From: Hetaerina americana | Lineage: Eukaryota > Arthropoda > Insecta > Odonata > Calopterygidae | Assembly (NCBI GenBank): GCA_022747635.1 | Contig: JAKTNV010000024.1 | Coordinates: forward strand, 744,001 to 808,000 | DNA length: 64,000 bases | Reading direction: 5' to 3' | Shown here: piece after piece, positions 12,389 through 25,900 of the stretch | Numbering within the stretch: the first letter of the stretch is position 1 | How the letters are laid out: each line of letters opens with the position of its first letter | The notes under the pieces: model-generated | Told to the model about the DNA's origin: nothing | Seen by the model: only the letters and a program-made list of their open reading frames with translations | The model's database searches: none | Made by a program: the position numbers and the translations under genes

Positions 12389-14220
12389 TGATTACAAAGA
12401 TGGATGAGCGGCGAAAATGGAAGAATGTAAATACAGAGTTAGGCAAAATGAAGTACAAAGAATTAAACAATAAATTGAGGCGGGCAACAAATAAAGCAAA
12501 AGAAGCCTGGTGGAAGACGCAGTGCGAGGATATGGAGAGTCTCCAGAGGAAGGGTGAAATCGGTGCGCTGTACAGCAAAGTTAAATCGTTATCGGGAAGT
12601 AAGAAAGGAAGAGCTCTGCTAACAGTTAGAGATAAGGCGGGTAAGGTAATAGTTGACGCAGGAAAGATCCAAGAGAGATGGAAGGAGTATATAGAAGAAC
12701 TGTATAGTAAAGAACTCAGACCAACACAGTTAGACATTGAAAAAGAAAATGACGTAGAGGAAGACAGCTTAGGCCCAGGCATACTAGACAATGAGATAGA
12801 AAGGGCATTAAGGGATATGAAACTAAATAAGGCCGTGGGGGTAGATAACATTCCCGTGGAACTTTTAAAATGCTTAGGAAAATGTGGGAGGAAGAGTCTA
12901 TATGGGCTGATCCGTAGTTTTTATGAGGAGGGAATCTGGCCGGAAGACTTTGTGAGATCAGTTTTAGTTCCTATTCCGAAAAAGGTAAAGGCCACGTCAT
13001 GTGAGGACTACAGGACAATTAGTTTGATATCCCACGCAGCTAAAGTTGTTCTTAGGATCATAAACAAAAGGATAGAGAGTAGGGCAAAAGATTACTTAAG
13101 GGATGATCAGTTTGGGTTTAGGAAGGGGAGAGGGACGCGTGATGCCATTGCAGTAATGAGATTATTAATCGAGAGGAATATAGAACACAACCAGGAGGTA
13201 TTTGCCTGTTTCGTAGATTTCGAAAAAGCGTTTGATAGAGCGAATTGGGAAAAAATAATGAGTATATTGCAAAAAATAGGTATAGACTGGAGGGAAAGGA
13301 GGCTAATCCGCAACTTGTACATGTCTCAGACTGCTCAGGTGCGGGTGGGAAACGGGGAGTCAGAATGGGCAGTGTTAGGACGGGGTGTAGGGCAGGGTTG
13401 CCCATTATCACCATTGCTGTTCAACCTGTATGCAGAGGAAATGATCAAAGAGCCATGGGAAGGACTCGAGGTAGGAATGAAAGTGGGCGGGGAAGTCGTA
13501 AAATCAGTTAGGTTTGCTGATGACCAAGCTTTAGTTTGTCAGTCAGCCAAGGGGCTGCAAGCATTGCTGAGTGAATTGGAAATTCAGTGCGACAGGTATG
13601 GGATGGGAATCAACATTAGTAAAACAAAGGTTATGCGATTTTCTAGAAAGAAAAAGGCTAAGCTTAACATTAAAATAGGAGGGCAATAACTAGAGCAGGT
13701 AGAACAGTTTACGTATCTCGGTAGTGTTTTGGACCAACACGGTCAAAGTAGTAGGGATGTAAGGAGAAGAATTGCGCTAGGCAAAGAGGCTTTCACAAGG
13801 AGGAGGGAGTTGATGACAGGGACATTGAGTAAGGATGTTAAGAAAAGACTCGTAAAAACTTTGATATGGAGCGTAGCTATGTACGGCGCGGAAACATGGT
13901 CATTGAAACAGGAGGATAGATGTAGACTGGAGGCTTTTGAAATGTGGGTGCAGAGAAGAATGGAGAAAGTGAAATGGACAGAGAAGAAAACAAACGAGGA
14001 AGTACTCGGTATGGTGGGCGAAGAGAGGGGTTTGTTGGGAGAAATCCCTTGGAGGCAGGAAAAGTGGATGAAGGGGGTATTGACCGGCAGTGGGATGTTG
14101 AAGACGGTGATAGAGGATAGAATGCTGGGCAAAAGAGGAAAGGGAAGGAACAGGATAGGGATGTTGGACGGGATGAAGGGAGGAAGAAAGTACTCAGAGA
14201 TGAAGAGGGACCTGATGTAG
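12388..14220 (+). pseudogene. LINE reverse transcriptase, 5'-truncated, one in-frame stop
   Basis: About 610 codons remain in one frame, interrupted only by TAA at 13687-13689. The reverse-transcriptase motifs occur in order: [42 protein letters not shown] with the first catalytic aspartate at 13216; [22 protein letters not shown] at 13513-13524 with the catalytic pair; and [10 protein letters not shown]. After the stop come FTYLGSVL, YGAETWSL, LEAFEMWVQRRM and TNEEVLGMV, the C-terminal region common in endonuclease/RT LINEs. The endonuclease domain is absent, so the copy is 5'-truncated. The ATG at 12388 overlaps the target duplication and is not the native start. The motif set suggests an RTE-like element, but the clade is uncertain. 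The high openness suggests a fairly young insertion. Confidence 0.9.
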
Positions 14221-14325
14221 AGTAGGATGATGGATTTTTTTTGTTTTGTTAGGAATAATAAAATGTTTGTTTGGTAGCTGTGTCCATCCAAAAACCTACC
14301 TTAACCGGTAGATTACCTTAAAAAA
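12389..14325 (+). mobile_element. 5'-truncated LINE insertion (about 1.94 kb)
   Basis: The element begins at the end of a (TA)n array and ends after a 3' untranslated stretch with AATAAA at 14257-14262 and the family-specific GTCCATCCAAAAACCTACC at 14282-14300. A related 3' end is found at 8777-8810 in the second LINE copy. It finishes in a short A-rich tract and is flanked by a 14-bp duplication. The truncation removes the endonuclease part of the single long reading frame. Confidence 0.85.
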
Positions 14326-14339
14326 ATATATAAGAAAAA
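14326..14339. repeat. right target-site duplication of the LINE (14 bp)
   Basis: ATATATAAGAAAAA, identical to 12375-12388. Together they define the ends of the retrotransposon. Confidence 0.8.
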
Positions 14340-17300
14340 CTTAGACATGGTGGAGAAGGTGGAATTGAGCAGATTGATAAAAAGTTTTTGGCATTTTCGT
14401 GCTCATCAGCCACTTTCATATTCTTACCTATCAAACACTGAAGGATTCTTTATAATTTAATTGATATTTTTGTGATCTCTTATGAGTATTTTCAACCGTA
14501 GCTCTACGTAAAAATGAATAATTAATTCCTTTCTACCCCTTTTTGCATTTCGCTCAAATCATTTTTTACCAATTTTTTAAAATCAAAATTTATTAAAAAG
14601 GTGTGTCCTAAGGTTAAACGGTGGACTTTGAGGTTCTTAAAGTGTTTGCATTCCTCCAGGATATGAGGTCGTTTGTCTCTCTTTCACTTAATCAATTTCC
14701 GTCTCCACTTCCTCTTACTTTCCCTCTTTTTCTCTCCCCCATTTACTCTCCTGCCTCCGCCCGAATCTGAGTCCCGCGTCCTCTACCAATTTCCTCCTCC
14801 GTGCCATAAGAAAGCTATCCATCTCCTGCACTCACTCCTCCCCTCTCCTCGTTTTCCTTCCAACTACTCTTCCTTCTCTCCCTCCCTTCCCCGCGGCCAC
14901 ACTTCCATCGGATCTCCCTCCCTCCGGCCTCGTGCCGTCTCGCAAGCCACCTGGGCGGTCCGTTTACTCGCCTTCGTGATTATTTACGGCGATGCGTGTT
15001 TTTGGAGCAGGTGCCGGGAGAGGTGGACTAAGGTGGAGTGGATGCCAAAGAGTCCCCTTGGTCGCCTTCCGTTAGCACTCTCACTACGTCTGAAATCACC
15101 GCAAAGAGACGCTACCGTGGGTTGATGATCCAGAGTTTGAAATAAGAATGAAGGCATACAATGCAGGAGGATGGTCAGCGAGCTGCCTTGAGGCGGGATC
15201 ACGAAATCGATTCGGGCCCATGCCGTCACATATTCTTAAAATAAATGTCTCGCTAAGGAAGTCAGATTCACACCACTTCTTCGTAATAAAACAACTATTA
15301 GGACGGCAAATAACAGCTCGCATTGTTTGTGCCATTGGGAAACGGGGCAAAGTAAATATGAACTAGGCAGGAGTGGGAACGTCGAGGAGCGGACTCGGGG
15401 TGAAGAGAACCTCGCTGTTGACATCAGCCTAGTTTTAATGGAAGGTTCCAAGAGTTCCAGGTTTAAACGTGCATCTGACGTAGGGAATCATGGAAGTTGA
15501 AGTAATTTGGAGAAACCATGAACAAAAAACATGAACACAAAATAATTATCGATCCACGTCGGGGTATGAACCCAGGTTAACGCAAATACTTATATACTAC
15601 ATACTTCACCATTCTAAAATGACCAATTGCCCCGTCCTTAATGATTCCACTCCTTTCAATGAGATGCACTGCTATATAGGTGAGTTCATCGATCATTTTG
15701 AAAACTCGCCTTTACTCAGCAGAAAACCACGGGCCGTTTTGTGGCAGTCAAGACCGCTAGTGAAACTGTAATATTGAAATTAAGTGCAAATACTTATAAT
15801 TCCACGAAAAGTTAATTTTATTGTTGCTACTAGTTTTGTAAGAAATTGTCACCAAAAGAAAATTGTTACCTAACACAATATTTTTCAAATACAAGTGAAA
15901 TAATTTTGGGAAAATATGTGCAAATAAGCACAACATTGGGGGTCAATAATAGTAGAAATCATCTACTACGCTTTTAAGAGATTTTGACCAGGAAAAGAGT
16001 TTTGAAAAAATTAGGATATACTTAATATTAATTCGCTTATTTCATATTTGCTGCAAAAAAAATTCATAAGAAAGGAAAGGAATACATGTAATGGCAAGTC
16101 TGGCACTCCAGCTTGACGGCAGGAGTTCTGTCAAACCGACGTACCAACAGCCACAATCGCAGAAGGGAATTCCGTGTATTCGCACTTGGCACTCAGTTCG
16201 CACCCACCCCGCCATATTCCTAATATGCTTCTCGAATCTCGCAAGTCTCCGAAATATTCCCTGTCTTCTCTCACCTTTCATATGGACTTCTTTCCCCTTC
16301 CCCTCGACTCTCTGGCGACCCATCCACACTCTCCCCACTCACCCTAAATTATTTTATCACCACACTCCCCCTCCATTGAAATTAAGGAGGCCGTTCCTGT
16401 GAGGGGAACAGTGGTGGAGGACGAGAAAGGGTGTGGAGTGAGAGGAATTGGTAGGGGTAGGTGGCGCCGAAGAAACGGGCTTGTACGAGCGGAAGTGGAA
16501 GAGTTTATTAGATTTTGGATAACGAGGAGGGAAGAAGGAGTGAGGGATAGCAAGGAAGAGGTCGAGGATTGAGAGAGAATATACGAGATTGGGTGAGAAA
16601 AAAGATAAAAGGACGAGAAGAATGGGTAGCGACGTGAAACAAACAGGAGTGGCATCAAGATTCCTCCTTATAGAATATAAAATAAATTAGAGCTTAAGAT
16701 CGAATAAAAACAGGAACATCAGTCTTCTACGCTAAGGAATTCTTCAAAAATGGTTACTCTCGGAAAATGGATTGTCATATTTGAGACAGAGAGATATCAT
16801 TCCCGTTGATTAAAAGAAAGATGTTGAAAAGAGAGTGAAAATTGTTCAATTAAATATTTCTAACTGAATTTTCATGACATATATTGCTAGTTGTGTCATC
16901 TAGGTTGCTACTAATATAAGAATTAATACTATGAAAATTATTGTACAACAAGTAATTGTTCTTTTCATTTACCTTCGTTACAGACTCACTGAAGAATGCT
17001 ATCCAAAACAGTGGGTAGTATTAGATAGTGGGTAGCAGTAAACAGTGGGAGAAGGAAAAAGAATATTTTTGGCCACGTGCGTCCAGTACGAGTAATGAAA
17101 GATGAGGAGAACATAAACAGAAGCGAATAATATCGGCAAAGGAATAAGACACCCTTAGAGACATAAAGTTTGAGAGGTAAGGGATGAGATGTGGTGGTTT
17201 TCAGAGGTGTGGTAAACAAGATATCTACTGAGAAGGGAAAGGATTCTATTTTTTCCGTCATGTGGATGGTTTGAGGTTGGCGGGGGATTGGAAGGTGAGT

Positions 17301-17760
17301 CTTCTATGCCATAAGATAGGATTGAATAATGAGATGAGACGAAGGGCGGGTATAGGTGGGGGTGTGTTCGAGGGAGCAGGGGTTGATCCGGGGTGGAGGA
17401 GGAAAGACACCGTGAGGGGAGGTCGAGAGAGAGAGGGATGGAAGGCTCGATGAAAAGGTAATATCGAAAGGTGGATGAGCCGAAGGGTATACGAGTGTAT
17501 GGGAGGAGAGACACCCGGGATCCAGGCAACCGTGGAGCAGGAGAGAAGGAGACCAAAGCGTCCCGATCGGGGTGGATTCGGAGGGAGAGGGTCGTGGGGT
17601 GTGCAAGGAAAGTTGAATATGTTGTACCGGGAGTGCGATCTGGGGGAAGGGCGGTGAATATCGAAGGCGAATGATGAAAAAAAGGGGGATCAAGGGCCCC
17701 TTCGAAGAGGTCCTCGGATTAGTATAAGGGAGCGGGATGATCGGAAAGGCTGGTAGCTCT
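14340..17760. other. no recognisable gene; GC-rich strand-biased blocks
   Basis: A pyrimidine-rich block lies at about 14690-14960. At about 16200-16380 the plus strand is CT-rich and switches near 16385 to GA-rich until about 16640. A longer purine-rich block covers about 17030-17700. The open frames in these blocks (up to 150 codons) are low-complexity serine/proline/leucine or glycine/arginine strings with no domain. At 15560-15580 there is a sequence resembling a tRNA box B on the minus strand, but no cloverleaf. Confidence 0.4.
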
Positions 17761-20700
17761 ATGGTGGGTGAGGGTGCTTGTAGTGAGAAGGTGGTATTGA
17801 AGGATGGATAAAATTCATTGTTTTTGGAACGAGTTGAGTGATCAAAAGCTCTGACACAGGCTAAAGAGATTGTAGCAATAAAATCTTCCTCATAATTAAG
17901 ATGACAATGTATTTAAGATCGATACGATCAAATCGCCTAGATAGTTAAAACTTACTTTGTTTTCACGCTCTCCTACTGATGAAATTTCGCAAATTAATAG
18001 CACCATGAGGCACGAGTAATAAAAAAAACGCGGATACGGGAGGATATTCTGTAATATGACAAGTTTACCACTCTTCTTGCTTACCCGATATCATCGGAGA
18101 GATAACTTCACCAGCAATACGTCCCGGAAATAACATTATTGATTAAAAGCCAGAGCCACACGAGCTTGTAGTTCACAACTCATTTAGATAAAGACTAGTG
18201 ATTGCAGAGCATTCAAAAGGTGGAAAAAACTATAAATTCCGATATATATATATAAAAGATTGAAAAACGGAAAGTTGTGATATTGGAGGGGTACTAAAGA
18301 AATGAAATAAACCCTGAAATTACGGAAACGGAAGTCAAAATTATCACACAATTCATTATATTTTGCATTACCTGGTAATCACTGATCTCAAATGTATGTA
18401 ATTCAATTCAATGTAATTCGAGGGTTAGTTTTCATCTTTAAAACCCCTTTTCATTCTAAACGACTCTTTAAAAGTCAAATTGACACAGGCTTCACTTTCC
18501 AAACCGTTATCGAGATACCAAGGAATAGAATACTTGATAATTAAAAATCAAGTTTAACTTAAAAGAAAAATATATAATGACAACAGAAAATGTTTCTTTA
18601 AATCGTTTGTTTATGGAACAAGGATGATGATGATTATTTAACAAACGAAGGGAGTATTACAAAATATTTGAGTATTCCTCGAGTGGGATAGTGGGATACT
18701 TTAAAAAAACTGATAATGTGTCTGTAATATAACAAGCATGTAGATAGACGACGTGCCTTTTCCGAAATAAATATATTACAAAACTAACGAGAGCTTTTCT
18801 GTCAAAACTCATGGATGTACCTCTGGGGAATATACTGAGAAAAGATAAACATTTAATGGAGTTGGAGTGACGCTAACACGAGATAAATGGGTCACTAACG
18901 GACAGGTTGACAAACTTAATGCGTTCATTAACGCACGGAAACGTATCGCCAGGAAAATGGACGTGGAAGGGTAAAAACACGGTGAAAACCGGATAAAGAA
19001 GTAAGGGAAGCGGTGTATTGAAAACAAAACTGTTAGGAGGCAGCCATGCGCTTCAATTATCTCTGACATTTTGCAGTGACAGTATAAAATAGAGGAAATC
19101 CTACACTAGAAGCCATTCCTCCCATCAATATTCAATAATAATTTATTTCTAATATTTTTAATATGCCATATAAATCCAATACCTTTACTACATCTGGTAT
19201 TATGTACCACCATGTTTACTCAATGAATATATTTTCTGTGTTTCGATTGGATCATTTCACCAAATGTTTGCACAAAATTTAAAATTTATATACAATGAAA
19301 ATTCATGTTCGGGCTCCTACAATAAGAAGAAGTATCAATGAGGTATTGTCCATACTACAGATGAAACCACAACTTCATGAAAACAGCTTTAGAACCCTAG
19401 ATAAATAAGAGAATTTCATCTGCCATTTTATCTGTTTGTAGATTTCCCAATTTTTACCTGACCCTACAAAAAAGTTATACACGGAAATTGTTTACCAGAG
19501 ATAAAATTTTATGAATTCATTTGCGTGTATACGGAGAAATTTACTTCTTTAATATCTTTAAAAAAAATCGATTTCACCGGAGTAATAGCATGGTTGGATC
19601 AAGATGGATCAATCAAGATCAGCTCAGGCGAAAATTGAAGGAAACTCGCTATTTTCACAAGAGTTCATTTGCGAGAAAAATTTAAGGGTTCAGGCTGATT
19701 GAGTTGAAAATGCCTTGGCCAAAATCAATTATTCCTTTTAATTGTGGCGTTGGCTCATAAATTATTCATTGCTTCACATCCCCTCCAATAAAGTTGGATG
19801 TTAGGAAACGTATGATATGCATATTTGGGAAAATCTATGGCTATTGAGGTCTTCTAAATCCGTCTTGTGCCAATGACTCTTTCAAAGGACAAAAAGAGTT
19901 ATACTTCGTCAGTTCAATGGTCAATTTTAATACATGAATTTGAGTATTTAATACCGTTTTATCAAAGCTGGAGGAAGATGAAACTTTGGAAATCGCCTGT
20001 AATCCTTTTGAGATCCCTTTGAGGCCTTCTATGTAAAAAGCTACAAGCTTCGATTTCCTTATTCGAGCCATTAACCCCTTCACCTCTCACCTCCATCGCA
20101 CACTACTTCGTAATATGGTTATATTCAAACAGAAGAAATATTTATTATAACACTTCCAAGACATCTTCAACCTCTTTCGAACCTAATACAGATTGCCACT
20201 AGACCAAGAACTACCATTGCAGAATAATTTTTGCAAATCGTTATTTTCTCATTCACGTTCTACCTTATGCAAAGGTTTCTCGTGCGTGCGTCAAACTATT
20301 GAGTTTCGAAGGAAGCCAGGGGATGAGGGGTGGAAAGGAGGCCGCGTGGGGCGTTGGTCGAAGGAAGAGAGTTGGGTGCGGGGCAAAGGGAAGAAAGCAG
20401 CCGGGACGGTACGTGCTGGTTGTGGAGTGTGAGAGCGGGCCGGTAAAGGATATGGACGGGCAGCAACAGAGCGGAAGAGTGGTGGGAGGGGTTGTCATCC
20501 ACGCCCTACTTCCCATATCACCCCCTATCTGCCCTTTCTGCCCCTTAAGGACGCTTGAAAGACCAAAAGGAAGCGGAGGATGGGACGTTGAGAGGTGAGG
20601 GAAATGGTTCTGGCCAGTGTCGGCTGGGAGAGGAAAGGAAAACCCAGGAAGCGACCCCTCGCGTCCATTTTCATCAAATACTTACGCTTATTATTCCACC

Positions 20701-22900
20701 TGGAGAAATTATTACTATAATTGCTATCCAGTGCCTCTATTTATTTTATCTACAACTTCAAGTTACAAGATACAGCTCATATCCCCGTTTACAAGTTATT
20801 ATTTACAAATTGTTTCTGTGCTGTAGTGCTTCCTCTTTTCAATTGGTAGTTCATCACCATACTTAATAGACTGCAATAGATCTACATACAATGAATGCAA
20901 GATAGGAGATGCTATTAATTATCATTTTAATTATTATTAAGTCTTGTAATTATCCCCTCTTGCTTGGTAACGCAATTCCAGCAATTGTATGTCATTTTCA
21001 TTAGATTGAATATTCAAATATAATTACTTGTAAGCATCGCGGACTTAAAATTAATTATTTAGGGCAATCGCTGGTTGAAAATATTTTTTATGGACGGTAC
21101 TTGTATCACCGTAGTTTTTTTATACATATTGCTGAGAAATGATTTGGGAACCAGCCATGAATACAATTAGTAGTTTGAAAATATTGCTCCTTAATTTGTT
21201 AATAGTAATTTCAAGGTGATATTTAATACGAATAAATACATTTTTAAAGAATAGAATTAGAGTGTTGAACTAAATTAGATGTTCTACCCTAAAATGTTTT
21301 CGCGAGTTTTAAATGGCTTTCTTGAGAAAAGCTTGCACAAATAAAGAAAAAACGTATATGACAGCATTAAATTAGTAAAATATCCGTTACCTCCGGAATA
21401 TTATACATACTTCAGATGTAAGGCAAGGGAAATATTTTCGTCATTGTCACTATGATACTGTCAAACCTTCAAGAAAATATGTTTCAATAAATCATTTAAT
21501 GTTCAAGTATTCACCTTTTTAAGAACCTGTTGTTGTCATGTTTGTCACTGGTTAATAATTAAATATTACAACGAATTCAACCAGCTGGTAAAAAATCGGA
21601 ACCCGAATGATCTCTGTTACGGAATTCAAGCGGGTTTCAAAACTGTTTTTGGAATCCAGTTTCAATCCGAAAAAGAATTCTGTAAACGTTATGATCTAAT
21701 GATATATTTATGGTAGATATGATCTCATATGTCTGAGCTCCACAAAGAAGTTAAATTCCTTCGCCAAAATCATCTTCGCTAAAATGTTACATTCTATCCT
21801 GTTAGCCGCATAGAATTCTTTTTAAGGCTTTTACGCGGTTAAAAATTGAGAAAAATAACGGAAACATAAGCTACAGCAGTTTTTTAGGCTCTAGGACTTG
21901 TTTCTGAATGCCCATGGGGTTTTATGCAGTTGTGGCTCAAGCTGTGGAGCGGGAAAATTGGGGAATTCATTTTCCGAAGTTACTCTTGTTCCTAGTGCCG
22001 TTTCCTTCGTCTTACTTGTTCCGAACATCAATTATTACGTTTCCTTTAGCCTCGATTTCTCTCTTCCCTTCCGGATAAACGGGATCGTTTGCCGAGGGAA
22101 GCGTTATTAGCGTGCGGCGGCAGAAGTCCAAGGGGCACTTCTCTCCCGCCTCGAGGGCGCCTCTTGTTCCACCGGTCACGCAAAGGTATAAAACACCCCT
22201 CGCAATACCGGAGATGCTTGGGTCGTTTTCAAAGGTCATCTCGCGAAAAATAAAATCAGACGGTTTATATACTCACCGTTTACTTGCTGAAGGTCTTGTG
22301 GCGGCCATTTGCGTGTAAGCCACCGAGATTGTCGTTTTATTTAACGACGTTTGTGCTAACCCCAGTCCTCCAGTTTCGGAAAGAGTACTCAAGGAGGAGT
22401 GATCGCAAAGAGTGTGTATTTCACACGGGAATCCGAAAAATCTGCAGTGACTTTACTTATGTTGGCAAGCATTCATGTTCAGATCTTTCTTTTATTCTTC
22501 CGGCTTGGAAACCTTTTCTTGAACAATGTATACACCTGTGTGTAACAAGGTATACCTGATATATTTTGGCAAAATGATCGACATTGTGATTTTCGTACAA
22601 CGGAGAAGACGAAGGAAGTGACCATAAAGGTTCAAGAGGGCAAGTTTAGAGAAGAACTTAACAGCACCTTTAAAGTTCAATATTGCCACCTTGAAAAAGA
22701 TATGAGAAAATGGATGCTGTGGGAAGAGATTTAAATATTCACTTTTTTTAAGAGCAATAGGTGATCAATATTAATTCAAATATGTATTAAAGAGATAATT
22801 TTTAAACGGATGCAGACATTAAATTTCCAATTTTAACATATTTGTCCTAAAGTTCTTCATTATTATATGTCAGGCATCTCCGTGAATTATAATGCCGATC
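17761..22900. other. no recognisable gene
   Basis: Mostly AT-rich with short frames. A purine-rich patch lies at about 20310-20500. A more GC-balanced stretch at about 21900-22320 has several short frames on both strands but no splice-bounded exon or domain that I can defend. Confidence 0.4.
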
Positions 22901-25900
22901 TGCTCGTTGTTCTCACCCCTCTCCATGATTTCTATTTGCTCCTCCTCCTTCCTAAAGGCGCATGAGCTCGTCGAGGCATGGTAAACCTTTTCTTCAGTAA
23001 TTGTAAGTAATTAAGCGGAATGTGTAGCAGAGCTTTTATTTGTGGGTCAACGAGTATCAGGCATTTTGACGTTAACCTCTGCATTGCACGGAGCGACGGG
23101 AATTTAAGTTAACTTGTCGAGAGTTTTCGTAAGAACCAATAATAGCGGTACTTCTCCGTGAGACATCATGGATAACAACGCCATTTATTAATATATCCTC
23201 TTTATATCGTGCCAAAGTACCATCCCTCACGTACCAACGGTGGTATTCATGCCACAAGATCGCTCTATTCCCAACTAGAAAGCATTCGGGGGTCTCGAAT
23301 ACCACAAACTGCAACGAATCTTTCACGATCGGTGATAAAATAATGCATCCTATGATGCGACAAGGCGTCATATTATTTCACTCACGAGTGATTTCAATTC
23401 GGAGGTAAAGCTACGATGAGATGGTCTTGGGATCCGCCCTCCCACGCGTGGATATAATGATGATGGGAGCCCACTTGTTCGACTCCTCTCTCTCTCAGGT
23501 GGGGAGCGTCGCCCGGCAGGTGGTGAGCATCTCGAAGCTCGGAGAGGAGAGGAAGAGCGTTCGACGATCACCAAACCGGGACCGTTCCAATTCCCAAACC
23601 CACACCCCCATTCCTTCGCACACACGGGGGAAGGAAGGATCTCCACCCGATCCTCCCCCACCCCCAAAAAAATTTGACTCGCCCGCCCACCTTCCAGCCA
23701 CCCCCGGAGAGCGATGAGCAAAGGGCGTTTCTTTTCTACCCCTCCCCTCTCTCCATCCGCCCTCGCGCTCGGCTCGCCCACCCTCCAAAACCCCGGGGAT
23801 GATCTTGGGAGGGGATGCTCCTGCTGCTGCTGCACACACTTCTGACGCCTCCCCCTCGCGCCGGAGGGTGGGTGTGTGGGTGTGGAGGGAGTGTAGTGGG
23901 GTAGTTTCGGGGGTGGCCGGCGGAGGAAGGAGAGGCGGGCCACCGGGGTGACGAGCGAAATTGATTGGCGTCGTGCGGGTGGGCCAAGGGGAGGAGTGAG
24001 CCCGGGGAGTGGTGTGGGTGGGTGAATGGTTGGACAGAGTGGAGAGGGTGCAGAGGAGTCGCGGGGGGGGAGGAGCTTGGATGATATCAAGGGATCGCGG
24101 AGAGACTGTGATGAACGGGAGATGATGTAGGGAAGGAACCACAGAATACAACCCTGAGTAACCACAATTGGAACGTAAAGGAGTTTCTATTGCTGCTGGT
24201 TTGACACCGATCGCCTTGTTGCTGTGCAATAACCTTAAAAATACCAAATCAGATTCGCCGTCGGGAAGCTGATAAGCCCTCAGCCACTAAGCGATGGTGG
24301 GTGTCATGGCTTCCCAGTGATATTATAGCACCGTCTCCTTTGGTATTGTATGGAGAATAGTTGATAGGTTAAATTGAAGACCCAAATGTACATTTTTCAA
24401 CTTCAGCTATAAAATCTCTTTCAGCGTAGGCTATGGTGCACAGTTAGTTTTCTTCTGAATTCCCTCCGAAGCCTTTTGTTTATTTTGTAAATAACGCCCG
24501 AGGTTGGTGCTCCCCCACCGATATGGCAGATAAAACTTCATTCAAAACAACAAGAAGCAGCAAAATTAAATGGTACTCACAGCTGTTATTATCACGACCC
24601 AGTTTTCGACGCATGATCCCATCTTCAAGTGGTTATCTTACACGAAACGCCTAAACCCGTGCCGTGGGGATAAAATATGTGGGTAAAATTTAAATATTTT
24701 ACAGTATTTATTCCTTATGCAAGGGATGATTTTCTCCACAGATTTTAATTTCCATTAGTGCGAAAAATGATGCACATAATAACGTTGTCGTTACACCTTC
24801 CGGGCTTGTATATATAGGCGTTAAATAAAAAAGGAGAAAAGAGATATGGAAATGCAGTAGCAAGGGAGGCGGAATAGGCAGCACTAATTTAATAACAGGG
24901 TGTTGAAAATGTCTTCCGCGGGCGAGGGGATTCAGGGTATCACTTCAAAGAAGAAATGGGAGGAGAGAGTGGAGGGAAATACATCGGGGTGGTGTGAATG
25001 TATCGTCCACCGATTTCGATGGGGGCGGTCACGTTTTAAAGGAGTAGTCCACGGTGAGGAGCGAGGGCGACGGGGAAGTGACCAAACTTAGATGTGACCT
25101 CCAACCTCACTCATAGCCCTGCACGTTGAATCAACTCCTAGAAATGCACGGCTTTGGCTCATTTTTTGCTTAAATTTATAATTCAGAAATCGGCTGCGTC
25201 AGCATACTACATAAACTGCTTGAATGATGATATAAATGGCTATATACCAGTAGGTTTAGGAAACGACATATCGCGATTGAGTCATAATTTTTCACAATAA
25301 GATTTATTTCAATATTAGCTCCATATTAACCAACCAAATTACCCTAAGTTAGAGACAATCATGGCCGGTTATGATTTTTCACAAACGTTAAAAAACACGA
25401 AAGATGAGAGAGCTGATAAAGGAAATTCTCCTCTGTATCCCGCTTATCTCCAATAGTGAATTACCCATACAAAATGTTTCAATTGAACTATAATAATTTT
25501 GACGATTACTTTCCAAAGGCATTCGTTCTTTGTGAAGAATGATAAGGAAACAAACTGGAAATTGCGTGAGTAAATATCGTCCCTTATTTCCCAGTGATTT
25601 CACCCTTAATCCTCAACCCGATCTTCCCATCCATGCATCAATACATCCGTACGGCATTTCGTGCTCTTAGGCTTTCACTTCCACGTGCCACACCCCTCTC
25701 TAAACTATAGAACCGGTTTGAAACATTATTCCAGGTACTCCCACCACGTTGAATAAGAAATAAACATATCAATAGAATATATGGACATAAAACGCACAAC
25801 ATCAATTGCACATCACCTGTGCATTGTTAATTTTCAGTTGAGTGACCATCTGTGCAAATCCGTGGCGAAGTTAATAAATTAAGTACCTAAAAAATCATCA

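Noticed and set aside
15540..15640. A tRNA or SINE head on the minus strand
   Set aside because: A box B-like TGGGTTCATACCCC is present, but no acceptor, D or anticodon stem could be formed.
23368..24247. The 265- and 250-codon minus-strand frames as host genes
   Set aside because: They overlap each other in different frames, are proline/serine/arginine-rich, and show no domain. GC-rich composition explains the openness.
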